A DNA stretch of 64,000 bases from Hymenobacter negativus (GCF_016056375.1 NZ_JAEDAE010000001.1:1052454-1116453); one strand, 5' to 3'; shown: positions 1-8,752, counted from the first letter of the stretch. Notes: generated from the letters alone by a model not told the origin. A program made the numbers and translations.

Positions 1-588
1 ATTCGCAAAAATGGCCGTCAATTATTCTATGAAAAAGACGGGCGTCAAATTTCAATTAAGCGAATTTATAACCGCGTTATTTTTGACGAATTAGAGCGTT
101 ATCCGGACTTACCCGGCGAGTTTCATCTGACCAATGATGTGGATGTAGTTTGGGTGGGCCATCCCAACTGGTTTTTCCGCGTTAGCAAATACACGTTGCC
201 GCTGCTCAGCGGGCCATTTGTGCCGCCTAGTTTCTACCTGCACGAGCTAAATTCCTACCCTACCGACCTGGAAAACTACGTGCTCAAGCCCCTGTTTTCC
301 TTTGCCGGGGCCGGTGTGCGCCTGCACGTCACGGCCGCCGATTTGGATGCCATCACCGATAAGGAGCATTACTTATTGCAACGGAAGGTTCAGTACGAAC
401 CCGTGGTGCAATCGCTTGACGGACTGGTGAAATGCGAAATCCGGCTGCTCTATGTCTGGCATCCCGACCAGGCGCGGCCTACGCTGGTTTGTGGCCTGAG
501 CCGCCTGAGCCGGGGCGAGATGATTGGGGTAGATTTTAATAAAAACAAAGACTGGGTAGGTGGCACTACGCCGCTTTTCGAGCGTTAG
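1..588 (+). CDS. ATP-grasp-like protein, 5' end missing
   Basis: The frame is open from base 1 and ends at TAG 586-588, giving 195 visible residues of a protein whose start lies outside the window. The C-terminal half reads like an ATP-grasp domain of the glutathionylspermidine-synthase type: a Lys in YVLKPLFSFAGAGV, a strand with LQRKVQYEPVV, KCEIRLLYVW, and a Gly-rich terminus with SRLSRGEMIGVDFNKNKDW. This is an inference from motif order; no substrate can be named. The first 130 bases are AT-richer than the rest of the gene. The DUF1232 gene follows on the same strand after a short gap, so co-transcription is possible. Confidence 0.6.
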   Translation: MRKNGRQLFYEKDGRQISIKRIYNRVIFDELERYPDLPGEFHLTNDVDVVWVGHPNWFFRVSKYTLPLLSGPFVPPSFYLHELNSYPTDLENYVLKPLFSFAGAGVRLHVTAADLDAITDKEHYLLQRKVQYEPVVQSLDGLVKCEIRLLYVWHPDQARPTLVCGLSRLSRGEMIGVDFNKNKDWVGGTTPLFER

Positions 589-674
589 CGCCGCTGGCGT
601 GGGATGAAGCCCACATGAACAACAGGGAGTCATTGCGCGTAAAGCCCGTCCAACCCCCCTTCACTCGCATTAGC

Positions 675-1196
675 ATGCCCATGTCTCCGCTGGCCGAAAA
701 AGGCCTCAAAATATCCAAAAACGCCCTTTTCAACGTCTTCATTGGTCGCGCTACCAAGCTACTGGGCAAGCCATTCAAGGTAGTCACCATCCTGAACGAA
801 ACAGCGGATAAGCTGGCCAGCAAGGATAGCAAAGACAATAAATTCAAGCAACTGTTCGACGTAGCCCTGACGCTGGTGCGGCTGGTGCGGGCCTTCGTTA
901 GCGGTGCATACCGCGACATTTCCACCAGCACCGTGATTTCGGGCCTGGCCGTGCTGCTCTACGTGCTATCGCCCATCGACCTGGTGCCTGATTTTATTCC
1001 GGTGATTGGCTTTCTGGACGATTTGAGCTTGATTGGCTGGTTTGTGGGCAAATTCCAAGATGAAATTCTCAAATTTCGGGAGTGGGAGCAAACCGGTGCC
1101 CGGTCCGCCGATGGCAGCGCTAGTCCGGATGCTGCCGCCGAGCCTGCCCGGGGCGACCAGGCCCAGCCCAGCGTGGCCGAGCTGGGGCATTCGTAA
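675..1196 (+). CDS. DUF1232 (YkvA-like) membrane protein
   Basis: A 173-residue protein. The stretch YVLSPIDLVPDFIPVIGFLD followed by DLSLIGWFVG is the signature of DUF1232, a family of small membrane proteins of unknown role with a hydrophobic hairpin. The N-terminal 70 residues are basic and helical (KGLKISKNALFNVF). The last 30 residues are Ala/Pro/Gly-rich and probably disordered. The start was put at ATG 675 (MPMSPLAEKG), which opens directly into the conserved region; ATG 615 (20 residues longer, poorly structured) and ATG 681 are alternatives. Family assignment is firm, function unknown. Confidence 0.85.
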   Translation: MPMSPLAEKGLKISKNALFNVFIGRATKLLGKPFKVVTILNETADKLASKDSKDNKFKQLFDVALTLVRLVRAFVSGAYRDISTSTVISGLAVLLYVLSPIDLVPDFIPVIGFLDDLSLIGWFVGKFQDEILKFREWEQTGARSADGSASPDAAAEPARGDQAQPSVAELGHS

Positions 1197-1336
1197 ATTG
1201 CCTTTTGCCGTGGAAGCCTCAGCGCCGGCTGGGGCTTTTTTCGTTGTGCTGCTGTCTGGCCTCGCTTCGTCAGTTTTCGGTTGCTTCCATTAATTTTAGC
1301 AAGGTCCACCCCCCGCCGCTGTGCCGCTCCGCCCGT

Positions 1337-1636
1337 ATGCCGACTTTTGTAGTAACCCTCCGCCTACCCGATGCCTTTAATGAGGAATTTATCGCCGTTA
1401 TTCCGCGGCATCGTGATTTCATCAACCGCCTGCTGAACGAAAAAATTGTGGAATCATACGCCATCAGCAGCGACCGGAGCCGGGGCTGGGTCACCGTGAA
1501 CGGCGAAGATGCCGCCGCCGTTCAGGCCCTCGTCGAACGGTTTCCGCTCTATCGTTTCCTGCGCGGCGTGGAAATTGATGAGCTGTTCATTTTCGACAGT
1601 ACCGCTTCGCGTTTCCCCCACATCAACCTCAATTAA
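1337..1636 (+). CDS. small muconolactone-isomerase/YciI-like protein
   Basis: A 99-residue protein starting MPTFVVTLRLPDAFNEEF. A beta-alpha-beta layout with FVVTLRLP at the start, a conserved IPRHRDFINRLLNEKIVESY helix and a later FPLYRFLRGVEIDELFIFDS strand resembles ferredoxin-like dimeric alpha-beta-barrel proteins (muconolactone isomerase and YciI-like folds). No catalytic residues can be assigned. ATG 1337 was preferred to upstream in-frame starts because the structured region begins there. The DUF1571 gene follows by 55 bp. Confidence 0.7.
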   Translation: MPTFVVTLRLPDAFNEEFIAVIPRHRDFINRLLNEKIVESYAISSDRSRGWVTVNGEDAAAVQALVERFPLYRFLRGVEIDELFIFDSTASRFPHINLN

Positions 1637-1691
1637 TGCCTGCTCTTGCTTCGTAATTTCGAAGTATTCAGTCGCTCATTCTAATCCTTTT

Positions 1692-2564
1692 ATGGCTGTT
1701 TTTCCCGTTACGAGTTCTATTGGGTTACGCTTCGCTATTCCAGCAGGAGTACTGGCTTTGATGGCCGCTTCGGCCCCCGCTACCCCACCCGCCATCACCA
1801 CGGAGCAGCTCACTGCGCGCATGAGCGCAGCTATTGAAGGACTGAAATTCCTGCGTTGCACCGTGAAGGCGCAGGAGCGCATCGAAGGCAGCATTCATCA
1901 GGCGCGCAGCATTATGAAGCTGACGTACAAGCCGCTGCGCATCTACATCAAGAACCAGAAAGGCGTGGAAGTATTGTGGTTGGCGGGTCAGAATAACGGC
2001 GATGCCTGGGTATACCCGGCGGCCTTCCCTTACGTCACCCTCAGCCTGGACCCCAACGGTAAGCTGATGCGCAGCAGCCAGCACCATACGGCCCTGCAGG
2101 CCGGCTTTGGCACTATTTCGGACCTGTTACGCTCCACCGGCCTGCGCCAGGACAACTCCTACAGCCGCTCGTTCCGCTACGTGGGCGACACCACTTTGCT
2201 GGGCCGCACCAATTACGTGCTCCGCTCCGACTATCCGCAATACCGCTACGTGAGCTACAAAGCCGGCAAAAACGAAACCATCGGCACGGTAGCTGAGCGG
2301 TTTGGGTGCGGCGAATTTCGCATCATCGAACGCAACGGGCTGAGCATCGGCGACAAAATACCTGAAGGTAAAGTGCTGCAAGTGCCCAATGCTTACGGCC
2401 GCCGCACTATTCTTTGCGTCGACCCCAAAACCTACCTTCCCACCATGGTGCAGGTGAACGATGAGAAAGGCCTGTTTGAGAAATTTGAATTCCTGGACGT
2501 AATACCGAATCAACCCATTCCGCTGGAGGAATTCACCAAGGATTATAAAGGCTACAAACTCTAA
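1692..2564 (+). CDS. DUF1571-type exported protein with LysM-like segment
   Basis: A 290-residue protein with a hydrophobic N-terminal stretch (residues 10-28) that looks like a signal peptide. The body carries features of DUF1571: an early FLRCTVKAQERI segment, KLTYKPLRIYIKNQKGVEVLW, and a late DPKTYLPTMVQVNDEKGLFE. The family is thought to act in the envelope, somewhat like LolA-type lipid-binding folds, but no activity is established. Around residues 190-235 the run ETIGTVAERFGCGEFRIIER, then a Gly and VLQVPNAYGRR, looks like a LysM module. ATG 1692 was chosen because the signal-like sequence begins there. Confidence 0.75.
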   Translation: MAVFPVTSSIGLRFAIPAGVLALMAASAPATPPAITTEQLTARMSAAIEGLKFLRCTVKAQERIEGSIHQARSIMKLTYKPLRIYIKNQKGVEVLWLAGQNNGDAWVYPAAFPYVTLSLDPNGKLMRSSQHHTALQAGFGTISDLLRSTGLRQDNSYSRSFRYVGDTTLLGRTNYVLRSDYPQYRYVSYKAGKNETIGTVAERFGCGEFRIIERNGLSIGDKIPEGKVLQVPNAYGRRTILCVDPKTYLPTMVQVNDEKGLFEKFEFLDVIPNQPIPLEEFTKDYKGYKL

Positions 2565-2571
2565 ATCACGA

Positions 2572-2702
2572 ATTCGCTCGGATTTTTCGGAGTGCACGGA
2601 TTTTGTGAACAAAAATTTTTCTATCTCAACCAAAAAGGCTTGCCAATCAGCAAGCCTTTTTGGTTTGAAATCGTCTACAAAATCCGAAAAATCCGAGCGA
2701 AT
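2572..2702. repeat. inverted repeat around a terminator between convergent genes
   Basis: Arms of 20 bp, perfectly complementary: 2572-2591 (ATTCGCTCGGATTTTTCGGA) and 2683-2702. They enclose the hairpin terminator at 2630-2663. The flanking genes converge, so both transcripts would run into this structure. The motif (ATCCG-rich with A/T spacers) resembles the longer repeat at 6481-6754. Confidence 0.85.
2630..2663. terminator. bidirectional intrinsic terminator
   Basis: A 14-bp stem CCAAAAAGGCTTGC / GCAAGCCTTTTTGG with a 6-nt loop. The A and T tracts lie at the outer ends of the stem, so it can terminate both the DUF1571 gene and the opposing SDR gene. Confidence 0.85.
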
Positions 2703-2709
2703 CCGTGGT

Positions 2710-3582
2710 CTAGCGGCGCATGGTTTTTTCAATGTGGTCCCACATATCGGGCGTCAGCATTTCGAGCTTGTTGAACTCGCCGGCTCCGTTCAGCCACTCA
2801 CCACCGTCAATAGTTACAACTTCGCCATTCACATACGCCGAGAAATCCGATACCAGATAGGCGGCTAGGTTGGCCAGTTCCTGGTACTGGCCCACGCGCT
2901 TGAGGGGCACACTGGCGGCGGGGTCAAGCTTGCTGGCAAGCGGCTCAGGGAAAAGGCGGCTCCAAGCGCCTTCGGTTGGGAATGGGCCGGGCGCAATGGC
3001 GTTGGAACGGATGCCGTACTTGGCCCATTCGACTGCTAGTGAGCGTGTCATGGCCAGCACACCGGCCTTGGCCGTGGCCGAAGGCACCACAAAAGCCGAG
3101 CCTACCGAGGCATAAGTAGTCACGATGTTGAGGATGGTACCGGTCTTTTTATCGGCAATCCAGCGCTTGCCCACGGCCAATGTGCAGTTATATGAGCCAC
3201 GCAGTACAATGTCCACAATTACATCGAACGCCTTGTGGCTCAGGCGCTCGGTGGGGCTGATGAAGTTGCCGGCCGCGTTATTCAACAGCACATCCACGCC
3301 GCCAAACTCCTGAATGGTGCGCTCCAGCATGGCCTCCACTTCGTCGTACTTGCGCACGTCGCAGGCTATGGCCAGTACTTTGCCGCCGGTTTGCTGGCGG
3401 AGCTCATCAGCGGTTTTTTCCAGCACGTCCAGTTTGCGGCTCGTGATGGTGACGTTAGCGCCTAGCTGCAGGAAATACGTAGTCATGGCCCGGCCCAGGC
3501 CGGTGCCGCCGCCGGTTACGATGATGGTTTTGCCCGCCAGGGCGTTATCGCGCAGCATAGGCTGGGTGTAGGGTGCGTTCAT
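2710..3582 (-). CDS. SDR oxidoreductase, 2,4-dienoyl-CoA reductase type
   Basis: A 290-residue short-chain dehydrogenase/reductase. The NADP-binding GGGTGLG is at residues 24-30 and NNAAG at 101-105. The active site has Tyr157, Ser168 and Lys172 with spacing 11 and 4, which is the arrangement of mitochondrial-type 2,4-dienoyl-CoA reductase (Tyr199, Ser210, Lys214 in human DECR1) rather than the usual YxxxK. Such enzymes reduce 2,4-dienoyl-CoA during beta-oxidation of unsaturated fatty acids. The C-terminal ITIDGGEWLNGAGEF-like segment (here VVTIDGGEWLNGAGEF) fits this group. ATG 3582 (MNAPYTQ) was chosen over an upstream TTG. A -7-like TACCTTCG lies at 3631-3638. It stands alone on its strand. 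Confidence 0.88.
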   Translation of the reverse strand: MNAPYTQPMLRDNALAGKTIIVTGGGTGLGRAMTTYFLQLGANVTITSRKLDVLEKTADELRQQTGGKVLAIACDVRKYDEVEAMLERTIQEFGGVDVLLNNAAGNFISPTERLSHKAFDVIVDIVLRGSYNCTLAVGKRWIADKKTGTILNIVTTYASVGSAFVVPSATAKAGVLAMTRSLAVEWAKYGIRSNAIAPGPFPTEGAWSRLFPEPLASKLDPAASVPLKRVGQYQELANLAAYLVSDFSAYVNGEVVTIDGGEWLNGAGEFNKLEMLTPDMWDHIEKTMRR

Positions 3583-3769
3583 CCGAATAAAAAACAATAA
3601 GGGTGGGATAAGCGGGTCAGTCCGCCACCCGAAGGTACAAGCCTGCTGGTGCGAATGTTAGCCCAACGTAGCTCAGAGGCCGGATTATTTATTTTCAATG
3701 CCGAATATAGTGTTTCACCTTTTTCTTCTCACCTTCGTGCCTTGAAGGCATTAATTTCGATTGATTGGC

Positions 3770-4648
3770 ATGACTAGTTCCATTTCCGGGGGCTCCACGA
3801 GCTCGAATTCGGGAGCGGGGCTCCCTACCGTATTAGTGTTGGGCTGCGGCTGGCTGGGCATGGCTCTGGCACGGCAGCTGGCGGCCTCGGGCCACCCCGT
3901 ACTGGGCACCACCACCACCCCCGAAAACCTTCCCCTAATGGCTGCCGCCGGCATCCAGGGCCACTTGCTGCGGCTGGGCTCCGACTTTGATGCCCCGACC
4001 GAAGCCTTGCTGCACCGCCTGCTCCGCGCCGCCGATGTGCTGGTGCTGAACGTGCCGCCCCGCGCCGCCGCCGCTGGGGCCTACCCCACGCTGCTACGGC
4101 CCATCCACCGGGCCGTAGCTGCGGCCGGCACGCCGCATGTGCTGTTTGTGAGCTCGACCAGCGTGTATCCGAACGAGCCGCGCCTCATGCGCGAAACCGA
4201 CGCCATCAGCACCCGCGACGCGGCCTCGGATGTGCTGCGGGCGGAAGGTCATTTCGTGCCGCGCTACGGCCAATGGAAAAGCACCGTGGTGCGCCTGGGC
4301 GGCCTCATTGGCCCGGACCGGGCTCCCGGCCGCTTCCTGGCGGGCCGCCAGGGCCTCGACCAGGGCAATGCGCCCGTAAACCTCGTGCACCTGACCGATG
4401 TCGTCGGCGTGCTGTCCTGCATCATCGAACGCGGGGCCTGGGGCCACACCCTGAACGTGTGTGCCAACCAGCACCCGCGCCGCCGCGATTTTTACCCCGC
4501 CGCCGCACAATATCTCAACCTGAGCGCACCCACTTTCAAGGACGAGCAGGGTGTAAGTGGCAAAACTATTGATAGTAGCTTGGTGCGCAGCCTCGTGCCC
4601 TATCAGTTTAAGCACGATGATGTGCTGGCCTCGCTGGCCTACTGTTAG
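3770..4648 (+). CDS. NAD(P)-binding epimerase-like protein (YeeZ-like)
   Basis: A 292-residue Rossmann-fold protein. GCGWLGMALARQL near residue 28 is the dinucleotide-binding loop, followed by LGTTTTPENL, the second strand typical of the YeeZ-like extended-SDR group. FVSSTSVYPN (about residue 128) carries the SSTSVYP motif of epimerases, and YGQWKSTVVRLGGLIGPDR gives the GPxR-type substrate loop. The N-terminal 20 residues are Ser/Gly-rich and not conserved-looking. ATG 3770 was used; a TTG three codons earlier is possible. No substrate can be assigned. The following flavoprotein gene has its own promoter. Confidence 0.8.
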   Translation: MTSSISGGSTSSNSGAGLPTVLVLGCGWLGMALARQLAASGHPVLGTTTTPENLPLMAAAGIQGHLLRLGSDFDAPTEALLHRLLRAADVLVLNVPPRAAAAGAYPTLLRPIHRAVAAAGTPHVLFVSSTSVYPNEPRLMRETDAISTRDAASDVLRAEGHFVPRYGQWKSTVVRLGGLIGPDRAPGRFLAGRQGLDQGNAPVNLVHLTDVVGVLSCIIERGAWGHTLNVCANQHPRRRDFYPAAAQYLNLSAPTFKDEQGVSGKTIDSSLVRSLVPYQFKHDDVLASLAYC

Positions 4649-4676
4649 TCCGGCGATGGCCCACTGGTGGGCGGCT

Positions 4677-4684
4677 TACCTTTG
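4677..4684 (+). promoter_or_regulatory. -7 promoter element TACCTTTG
   Basis: Exact match to the Bacteroidota consensus TAnnTTTG. It ends 4 bases before the GTG at 4689 used as the start of the flavoprotein gene, so the mRNA may be leaderless or nearly so. No clear -33 TTG at standard spacing was seen. Confidence 0.6.
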
Positions 4685-4688
4685 CCTT

Positions 4689-5963
4689 GTGAAATCTGCT
4701 GCAATTCCTCCCCTCGTGGCCGTCCTCGGCGGCGGGGCGGCTGGCTTTTTTGGTGCCATCGCCTGCGCCGAAGCCAACCCCAATGTCTCCGTTGTATTGT
4801 TGGAAAAGACGGGGAAACTCCTCGCCAAAGTGCGCGTTTCGGGCGGCGGGCGCTGCAACGTGACGCATGCCTGCAACACGCCCGCCCAATTGGTGGCCCA
4901 CTACCCACGCGGCAGCAAGCAACTCAAAGCCGCCTTTCAGCAGTTTGGCGTGGCCGAAACCATTGCCTGGTTTGCCAAGCGCGGCGTGACGCTGAAAACG
5001 GAGGCCGACGGCCGCATGTTTCCCACCACAGATTCCAGTGAAACCATTGCCCGCGCCCTGGAAGAAGCCGCTCGCCAGGCCGGCGTTCGCATCGTCACCA
5101 ATGCCAGTGTCGATGAGATTCAGCCACTGCCGCAAGGCGGTTTCAGCCTGAAAATCACTGGCGCAGGCAGCGCACAATTTGGCGCATCGTTGCAGGTTTC
5201 ACAGCTGCTCATTGCCACCGGCGGCAATCCCAAATCGGGCAACTACGACTGGCTACGTGCCCTCGGCCACCGCATCGCCGACCCGGTCCCTTCCCTCTTC
5301 ACATTCAACGTACCCAACTCGCCTCTCAACGAGCTTATGGGCGTGAGCGTGCCCCAGGTTCGCGTGGTGCTGGCCGGCGAAAAGCTGCAATACGAAGGCC
5401 CATTGCTCGTCACACACTGGGGCGTGAGCGGCCCGGCCGTGCTCAAACTTTCGGCCTGGGGTGCCCGTCGGCTCAGCGAGCTGGGCTACGTGGGCACCGC
5501 GCTTATCAACTGGATACCAACCTTCACCGAGGAAACCCTGCGTCCCTGGCTGCAACAGTTCCGGCAAGACAACGGCAAGAAAATCGTGGCCAGCAACCCG
5601 CAGTTTGGCCTGCCCCAACGCCTCTGGCGCAACCTCACCGAGCAGGCCGGCATCACCGCGGAAATTCGCTGGAGCGACCTGCCTGCCAAAGCCCAGAACC
5701 GCCTGCTCGAATTATTGCTCCGAATGCCGCTGGCCGTGCGCGGCAAAACCACTTACAAGGAGGAATTCGTGACATGCGGCGGCATCGTCCTCGATGAAGT
5801 TGACCTCAAAACCATGCAGAGCCGCCGGGTGCCCGGGCTGTATTTCGCCGGCGAAGTGCTCGACATTGATGGCATCACCGGCGGCTTCAACTTCCAGGCT
5901 GCCTGGACCACCGGCTTCCTGGCCGGGCAGGCAATGTCCGCATCATTGGCAGTTGCGGTGTAA
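4689..5963 (+). CDS. NAD(P)/FAD-dependent oxidoreductase, BaiN/HI0933 family
   Basis: A 424-residue flavoprotein. VLGGGAAGFFGAI near residue 11 binds FAD; VSGGGRCNVTHAC (about residue 50) is the family signature; ATGGNPKSGNYDWLRALGH and, at the C-terminus, YFAGEVLDIDGITGGFNFQ complete the BaiN/HI0933-like pattern. Members are predicted flavoprotein dehydrogenases; one relative acts in bile-acid dehydroxylation, but a role here cannot be stated. The start is uncertain: GTG 4689 lies just after a consensus -7 element, while ATG 4656 would lie upstream of the expected transcript start. Confidence 0.88.
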   Translation: MKSAAIPPLVAVLGGGAAGFFGAIACAEANPNVSVVLLEKTGKLLAKVRVSGGGRCNVTHACNTPAQLVAHYPRGSKQLKAAFQQFGVAETIAWFAKRGVTLKTEADGRMFPTTDSSETIARALEEAARQAGVRIVTNASVDEIQPLPQGGFSLKITGAGSAQFGASLQVSQLLIATGGNPKSGNYDWLRALGHRIADPVPSLFTFNVPNSPLNELMGVSVPQVRVVLAGEKLQYEGPLLVTHWGVSGPAVLKLSAWGARRLSELGYVGTALINWIPTFTEETLRPWLQQFRQDNGKKIVASNPQFGLPQRLWRNLTEQAGITAEIRWSDLPAKAQNRLLELLLRMPLAVRGKTTYKEEFVTCGGIVLDEVDLKTMQSRRVPGLYFAGEVLDIDGITGGFNFQAAWTTGFLAGQAMSASLAVAV

Positions 5964-6024
5964 CCTTCCGCGCGGCTCAGCAGTAAACGAGGCATAATCT
6001 TTCACCTCAAAATACTCTTTCCTC

Positions 6025-6483
6025 ATGGAAGCCAAAGCCACCCAAGCCCTGCTCAACGAACTGGTTGAAACCCTCAAAGACGGTCAGAAAGGCTACGCCG
6101 AAGCCATGGTCGACGTGCAAGATGCCGACCTGAAGGACACGTTCAAGCATTTCGCCGCCCAGCGTTCGAGCTACCTCAATGAAATCGAGGACCAGATGTT
6201 CAAGCTGGACCTTAAGCCCGACACCAACGAAGGAGCCAGCGGCTCCATCACCGGTGCCGTGCACCGCGCCTGGATTGACCTGAAATCGGCCGTGACCGGC
6301 AAGGACCGCCACAGCATCCTCGCCGAGTGCGAGCGCGGCGAAGACTACGCCAAGAAAGCCTACCAGACTGCGCTGAAAGCCGAAGGCCTGCCCGCCGGAT
6401 TGAAATCAGTCATCGAAAAGCAGTACCAGGGCGTGATGGAAGGCCACGACAAAATCAAAGCCCTGCGCGATTCGTCGAAATAA
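6025..6483 (+). CDS. PA2169-family four-helix-bundle protein (DUF2383)
   Basis: A 152-residue, almost wholly helical, charged protein. LLNELVETLKDGQKGYAEA, FKHFAAQRSSYLNEIEDQMF, HRAWIDLKSAVTGKD and CERGEDYAKKAYQTALK match the ferritin-like PA2169/DUF2383 family. Members are often stress-linked; no metal ligands are asserted here. Its TAA stop (6481-6483) is the first three bases of the 44-bp inverted-repeat arm that follows. Confidence 0.88.
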   Translation: MEAKATQALLNELVETLKDGQKGYAEAMVDVQDADLKDTFKHFAAQRSSYLNEIEDQMFKLDLKPDTNEGASGSITGAVHRAWIDLKSAVTGKDRHSILAECERGEDYAKKAYQTALKAEGLPAGLKSVIEKQYQGVMEGHDKIKALRDSSK

Positions 6484-6754
6484 GGACCGCAGATTTTAAC
6501 GGATTTGACGGATAAGAACGGATTCTAACAAATTCGCTTTTCTTATTAAAACCATTGAATCAAAAAAAGGCCCTTCGATTAATCGAAGGGCCTTTTTTAT
6601 AGCACTAACTTTAATAAATAGCTTGGCTAATTATCACCAACAAACAATAAGTATATAATTGACAAATAACTAACCTGATAGGTATCGGCCGGATTATGAC
6701 AATCCGACCGAATCCGTTCTTATCCGTCAAATCCGTTAAAATCTGCGGTCCTTA
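6481..6754. repeat. 44-bp perfect inverted repeat joining two convergent stop codons
   Basis: Arms at 6481-6524 and 6711-6754 are perfect reverse complements over 44 bases (the first begins TAAGGACCGCAGATTTTAAC). The outermost three bases of each arm are the TAA stop codons of the PA2169-type gene and the DEAD-box helicase gene. The 186-bp centre is AT-rich and holds the terminator at 6562-6598. Confidence 0.95.
6562..6598. terminator. bidirectional intrinsic terminator
   Basis: Perfect stem GGCCCTTCGATT / AATCGAAGGGCC (6569-6592), preceded by seven A and followed by six T. It can stop transcripts from both convergent neighbours. Confidence 0.92.
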
Positions 6755-8752
6755 TTCGTCGAAGTTCTCGTTGCGGGGAGTACGGGGTGCGGGGCGTGTG
6801 TCGTACTCGCGGGGCGTACCATAGCTCGGTTTATTGCCGTAGCTGGGACGGTCACCGTAGCTCGGGCGGTTGCCATAACCCGACTTGCCGGTACCGCCTT
6901 CGCGGCGGTCGCCGTAGCTCGGGCGGTTGCCATAGCCACTGCCGCCGTCACGATTGCCTTTGTAGCCACCGCCGTAGCCCCCCTCGCGGCGCTCACCGCC
7001 GCCGAAGCCACCGCGGTTGCCTTTGTAGCCGCCGCCGTAGCCACCCTCACGGCGCTCGCCGCCGAAGGCACGACGCTCGCCCCGGTCGCCGACGAAGCCG
7101 CCTGGGCCACCACCCATGCGGTTGAAGCCTTCTTCTTTCGCGGCAGCATCCTGCACCGGCGTGGCGATGCTGAAGCTTACCGGCGAACCCTGGATGCTGG
7201 TGCGGCCGAGTTTCTCTACAATCTCATTGGCAAATTCCGACGGCACTTCCACGAAGCTGAACTTATCGTAGAGGGCGATGTCGCCCACTTTGGCACCGGT
7301 CAGGTTGCTCGACTCCGAAATCAAGTCCACGATGTCGCGGGGGTGAATCCGGTCTTTCTTGCCCATGGTCACGAACAAGCGGGTGTAGCCGGGGCGGGCC
7401 TGGCCGGCCGCCTTGCTGGCGTCGAGGCTCTGCTGGGCGCTCTTGTCCTCCTTCATCGTCATCTTCAGCAGGGCCGCCGCGATGTCGAGCGAGGTGATTT
7501 CGTCGCCCTGGTCGAGCAGGCGCTGCACGCGGCCCACGTATTTCTCCAGGTTGCCCTTCTCGATGATTTCCTTAATCTGGTTCAGGAACAGCGTGGTTTT
7601 TACCTCCGATACGTCGGCGAACGACGGCACCTGCGCCAATTTAATGTCGGCCTTGGTGAAGCGCATGATGTCGCGCAGCTTGTAGATGTCGCGGCCGCTC
7701 ACAAACGTGAAGGCTTTGCCCGACTTGCCAGCGCGGCCCGTGCGGCCAATGCGGTGCACGTAATATTCTTCGTCGGCGGGCAGGTCGTAGTTTACCACGG
7801 CCTCCACGTTGTCCACGTCGATGCCGCGGGCGGCCACGTCGGTAGCCACTAGCACTTCCAGCGTCGACTTGCGGAATTTGTCAAGCGTGTTCTGGCGCTG
7901 CTGCTGGCCCATGTCGCCGTGCAGGCCTTCGGCGAAATAGCCTTTGGCTTGCAGGTCGGCCACAATTTCGTCCACCATGCGCTTGGTGTTGGCGAAAACG
8001 ATGGTCGACTTCAGGTTGTACATGTCGAGCAAACGGGTCAGCACATCCTTTTTCTGGGGCCCGCGCACCTCGTAGTAGCTTTGCTCGATGTTGGTAACCG
8101 TCATCGTCTTATGGTTCACCTTCACAATCTGCGGCTCGCGCTGATATTTCTTGGTGAGCTCCATGATGGGCTTGCTCATCGTGGCCGAGAAGAACACCGT
8201 CTGGCGGTCTTCGGGCATCTTGCTGAGCACGTACTCGATGTCCTCGCGGAAGCCCATGTCGAGCATTTCGTCGGCTTCATCGAGGATGATTTTCGTGGTT
8301 TTGTCGAGGCGCAGGGTGCCGCGCTCGATGTGGTCCATCACCCGGCCGGGCGTGCCAATCACAATCTGCACGCCGCGCTCCAGGGCGCGGAGCTGACGGT
8401 CGTAGGGGCTGCCACCGTAAATAGGCACCACCATCAGACCGCGCTTGTACTTGCCCAGCTTCTGGATTTCGCCCGACACCTGCACCGCGAGCTCGCGGGT
8501 GGGGCAGAGCACCAGCACCTGCACGTCGCGACTATCGGTATCGATGTTGTCGATGGCCGGAATGGAGAAGGCGGCCGTTTTGCCGGTACCCGTCTGGGCC
8601 TGGCCAATTACGTCTTTGCCGGAAAGCAGCACGGGAATGGCGGCGGCCTGAATGGCCGAGGCTTCCTCGTAGCCCATCTCGGTGATGGCGCGTTGCACTT
8701 CCTCGGAGAGGTTCAGTTCGTCAAAGCGAACCACAGTTTTTTCAGCTTCCAT
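6752..8752 (-). CDS. deaD: DEAD-box ATP-dependent RNA helicase, DeaD/CsdA type
   Basis: A 666-residue RNA helicase. Motif I AQTGTGKT is at residues 52-59, DEAD at 158-161, then FFSATMS and HRIGRTGRAGKSG in the second RecA domain. Around residues 465-550 the segment RLFVTMGKKDRIHPRDIVDL begins a DbpA/CsdA-type RNA-binding domain. The last 90 residues are a low-complexity tail of GGERREGGYGGGYKGNR and GYGNRPSYGDRREG repeats, likely RNA-binding and disordered. Such helicases remodel structured RNA, ribosome precursors and cold-stalled mRNA. A -7 element at 8934-8941 implies a 5' leader of about 175 nt, as is common for cold-responsive helicase mRNAs. The cold-shock protein gene lies just upstream on the same strand. 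Confidence 0.93.
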   Translation of the reverse strand: MEAEKTVVRFDELNLSEEVQRAITEMGYEEASAIQAAAIPVLLSGKDVIGQAQTGTGKTAAFSIPAIDNIDTDSRDVQVLVLCPTRELAVQVSGEIQKLGKYKRGLMVVPIYGGSPYDRQLRALERGVQIVIGTPGRVMDHIERGTLRLDKTTKIILDEADEMLDMGFREDIEYVLSKMPEDRQTVFFSATMSKPIMELTKKYQREPQIVKVNHKTMTVTNIEQSYYEVRGPQKKDVLTRLLDMYNLKSTIVFANTKRMVDEIVADLQAKGYFAEGLHGDMGQQQRQNTLDKFRKSTLEVLVATDVAARGIDVDNVEAVVNYDLPADEEYYVHRIGRTGRAGKSGKAFTFVSGRDIYKLRDIMRFTKADIKLAQVPSFADVSEVKTTLFLNQIKEIIEKGNLEKYVGRVQRLLDQGDEITSLDIAAALLKMTMKEDKSAQQSLDASKAAGQARPGYTRLFVTMGKKDRIHPRDIVDLISESSNLTGAKVGDIALYDKFSFVEVPSEFANEIVEKLGRTSIQGSPVSFSIATPVQDAAAKEEGFNRMGGGPGGFVGDRGERRAFGGERREGGYGGGYKGNRGGFGGGERREGGYGGGYKGNRDGGSGYGNRPSYGDRREGGTGKSGYGNRPSYGDRPSYGNKPSYGTPREYDTRPAPRTPRNENFDE

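Noticed and set aside
6780..7090. Short direct repeats resembling a CRISPR array
   Set aside because: They encode the Gly/Arg/Tyr-rich tail of the helicase, stay in frame and have no uniform spacers.
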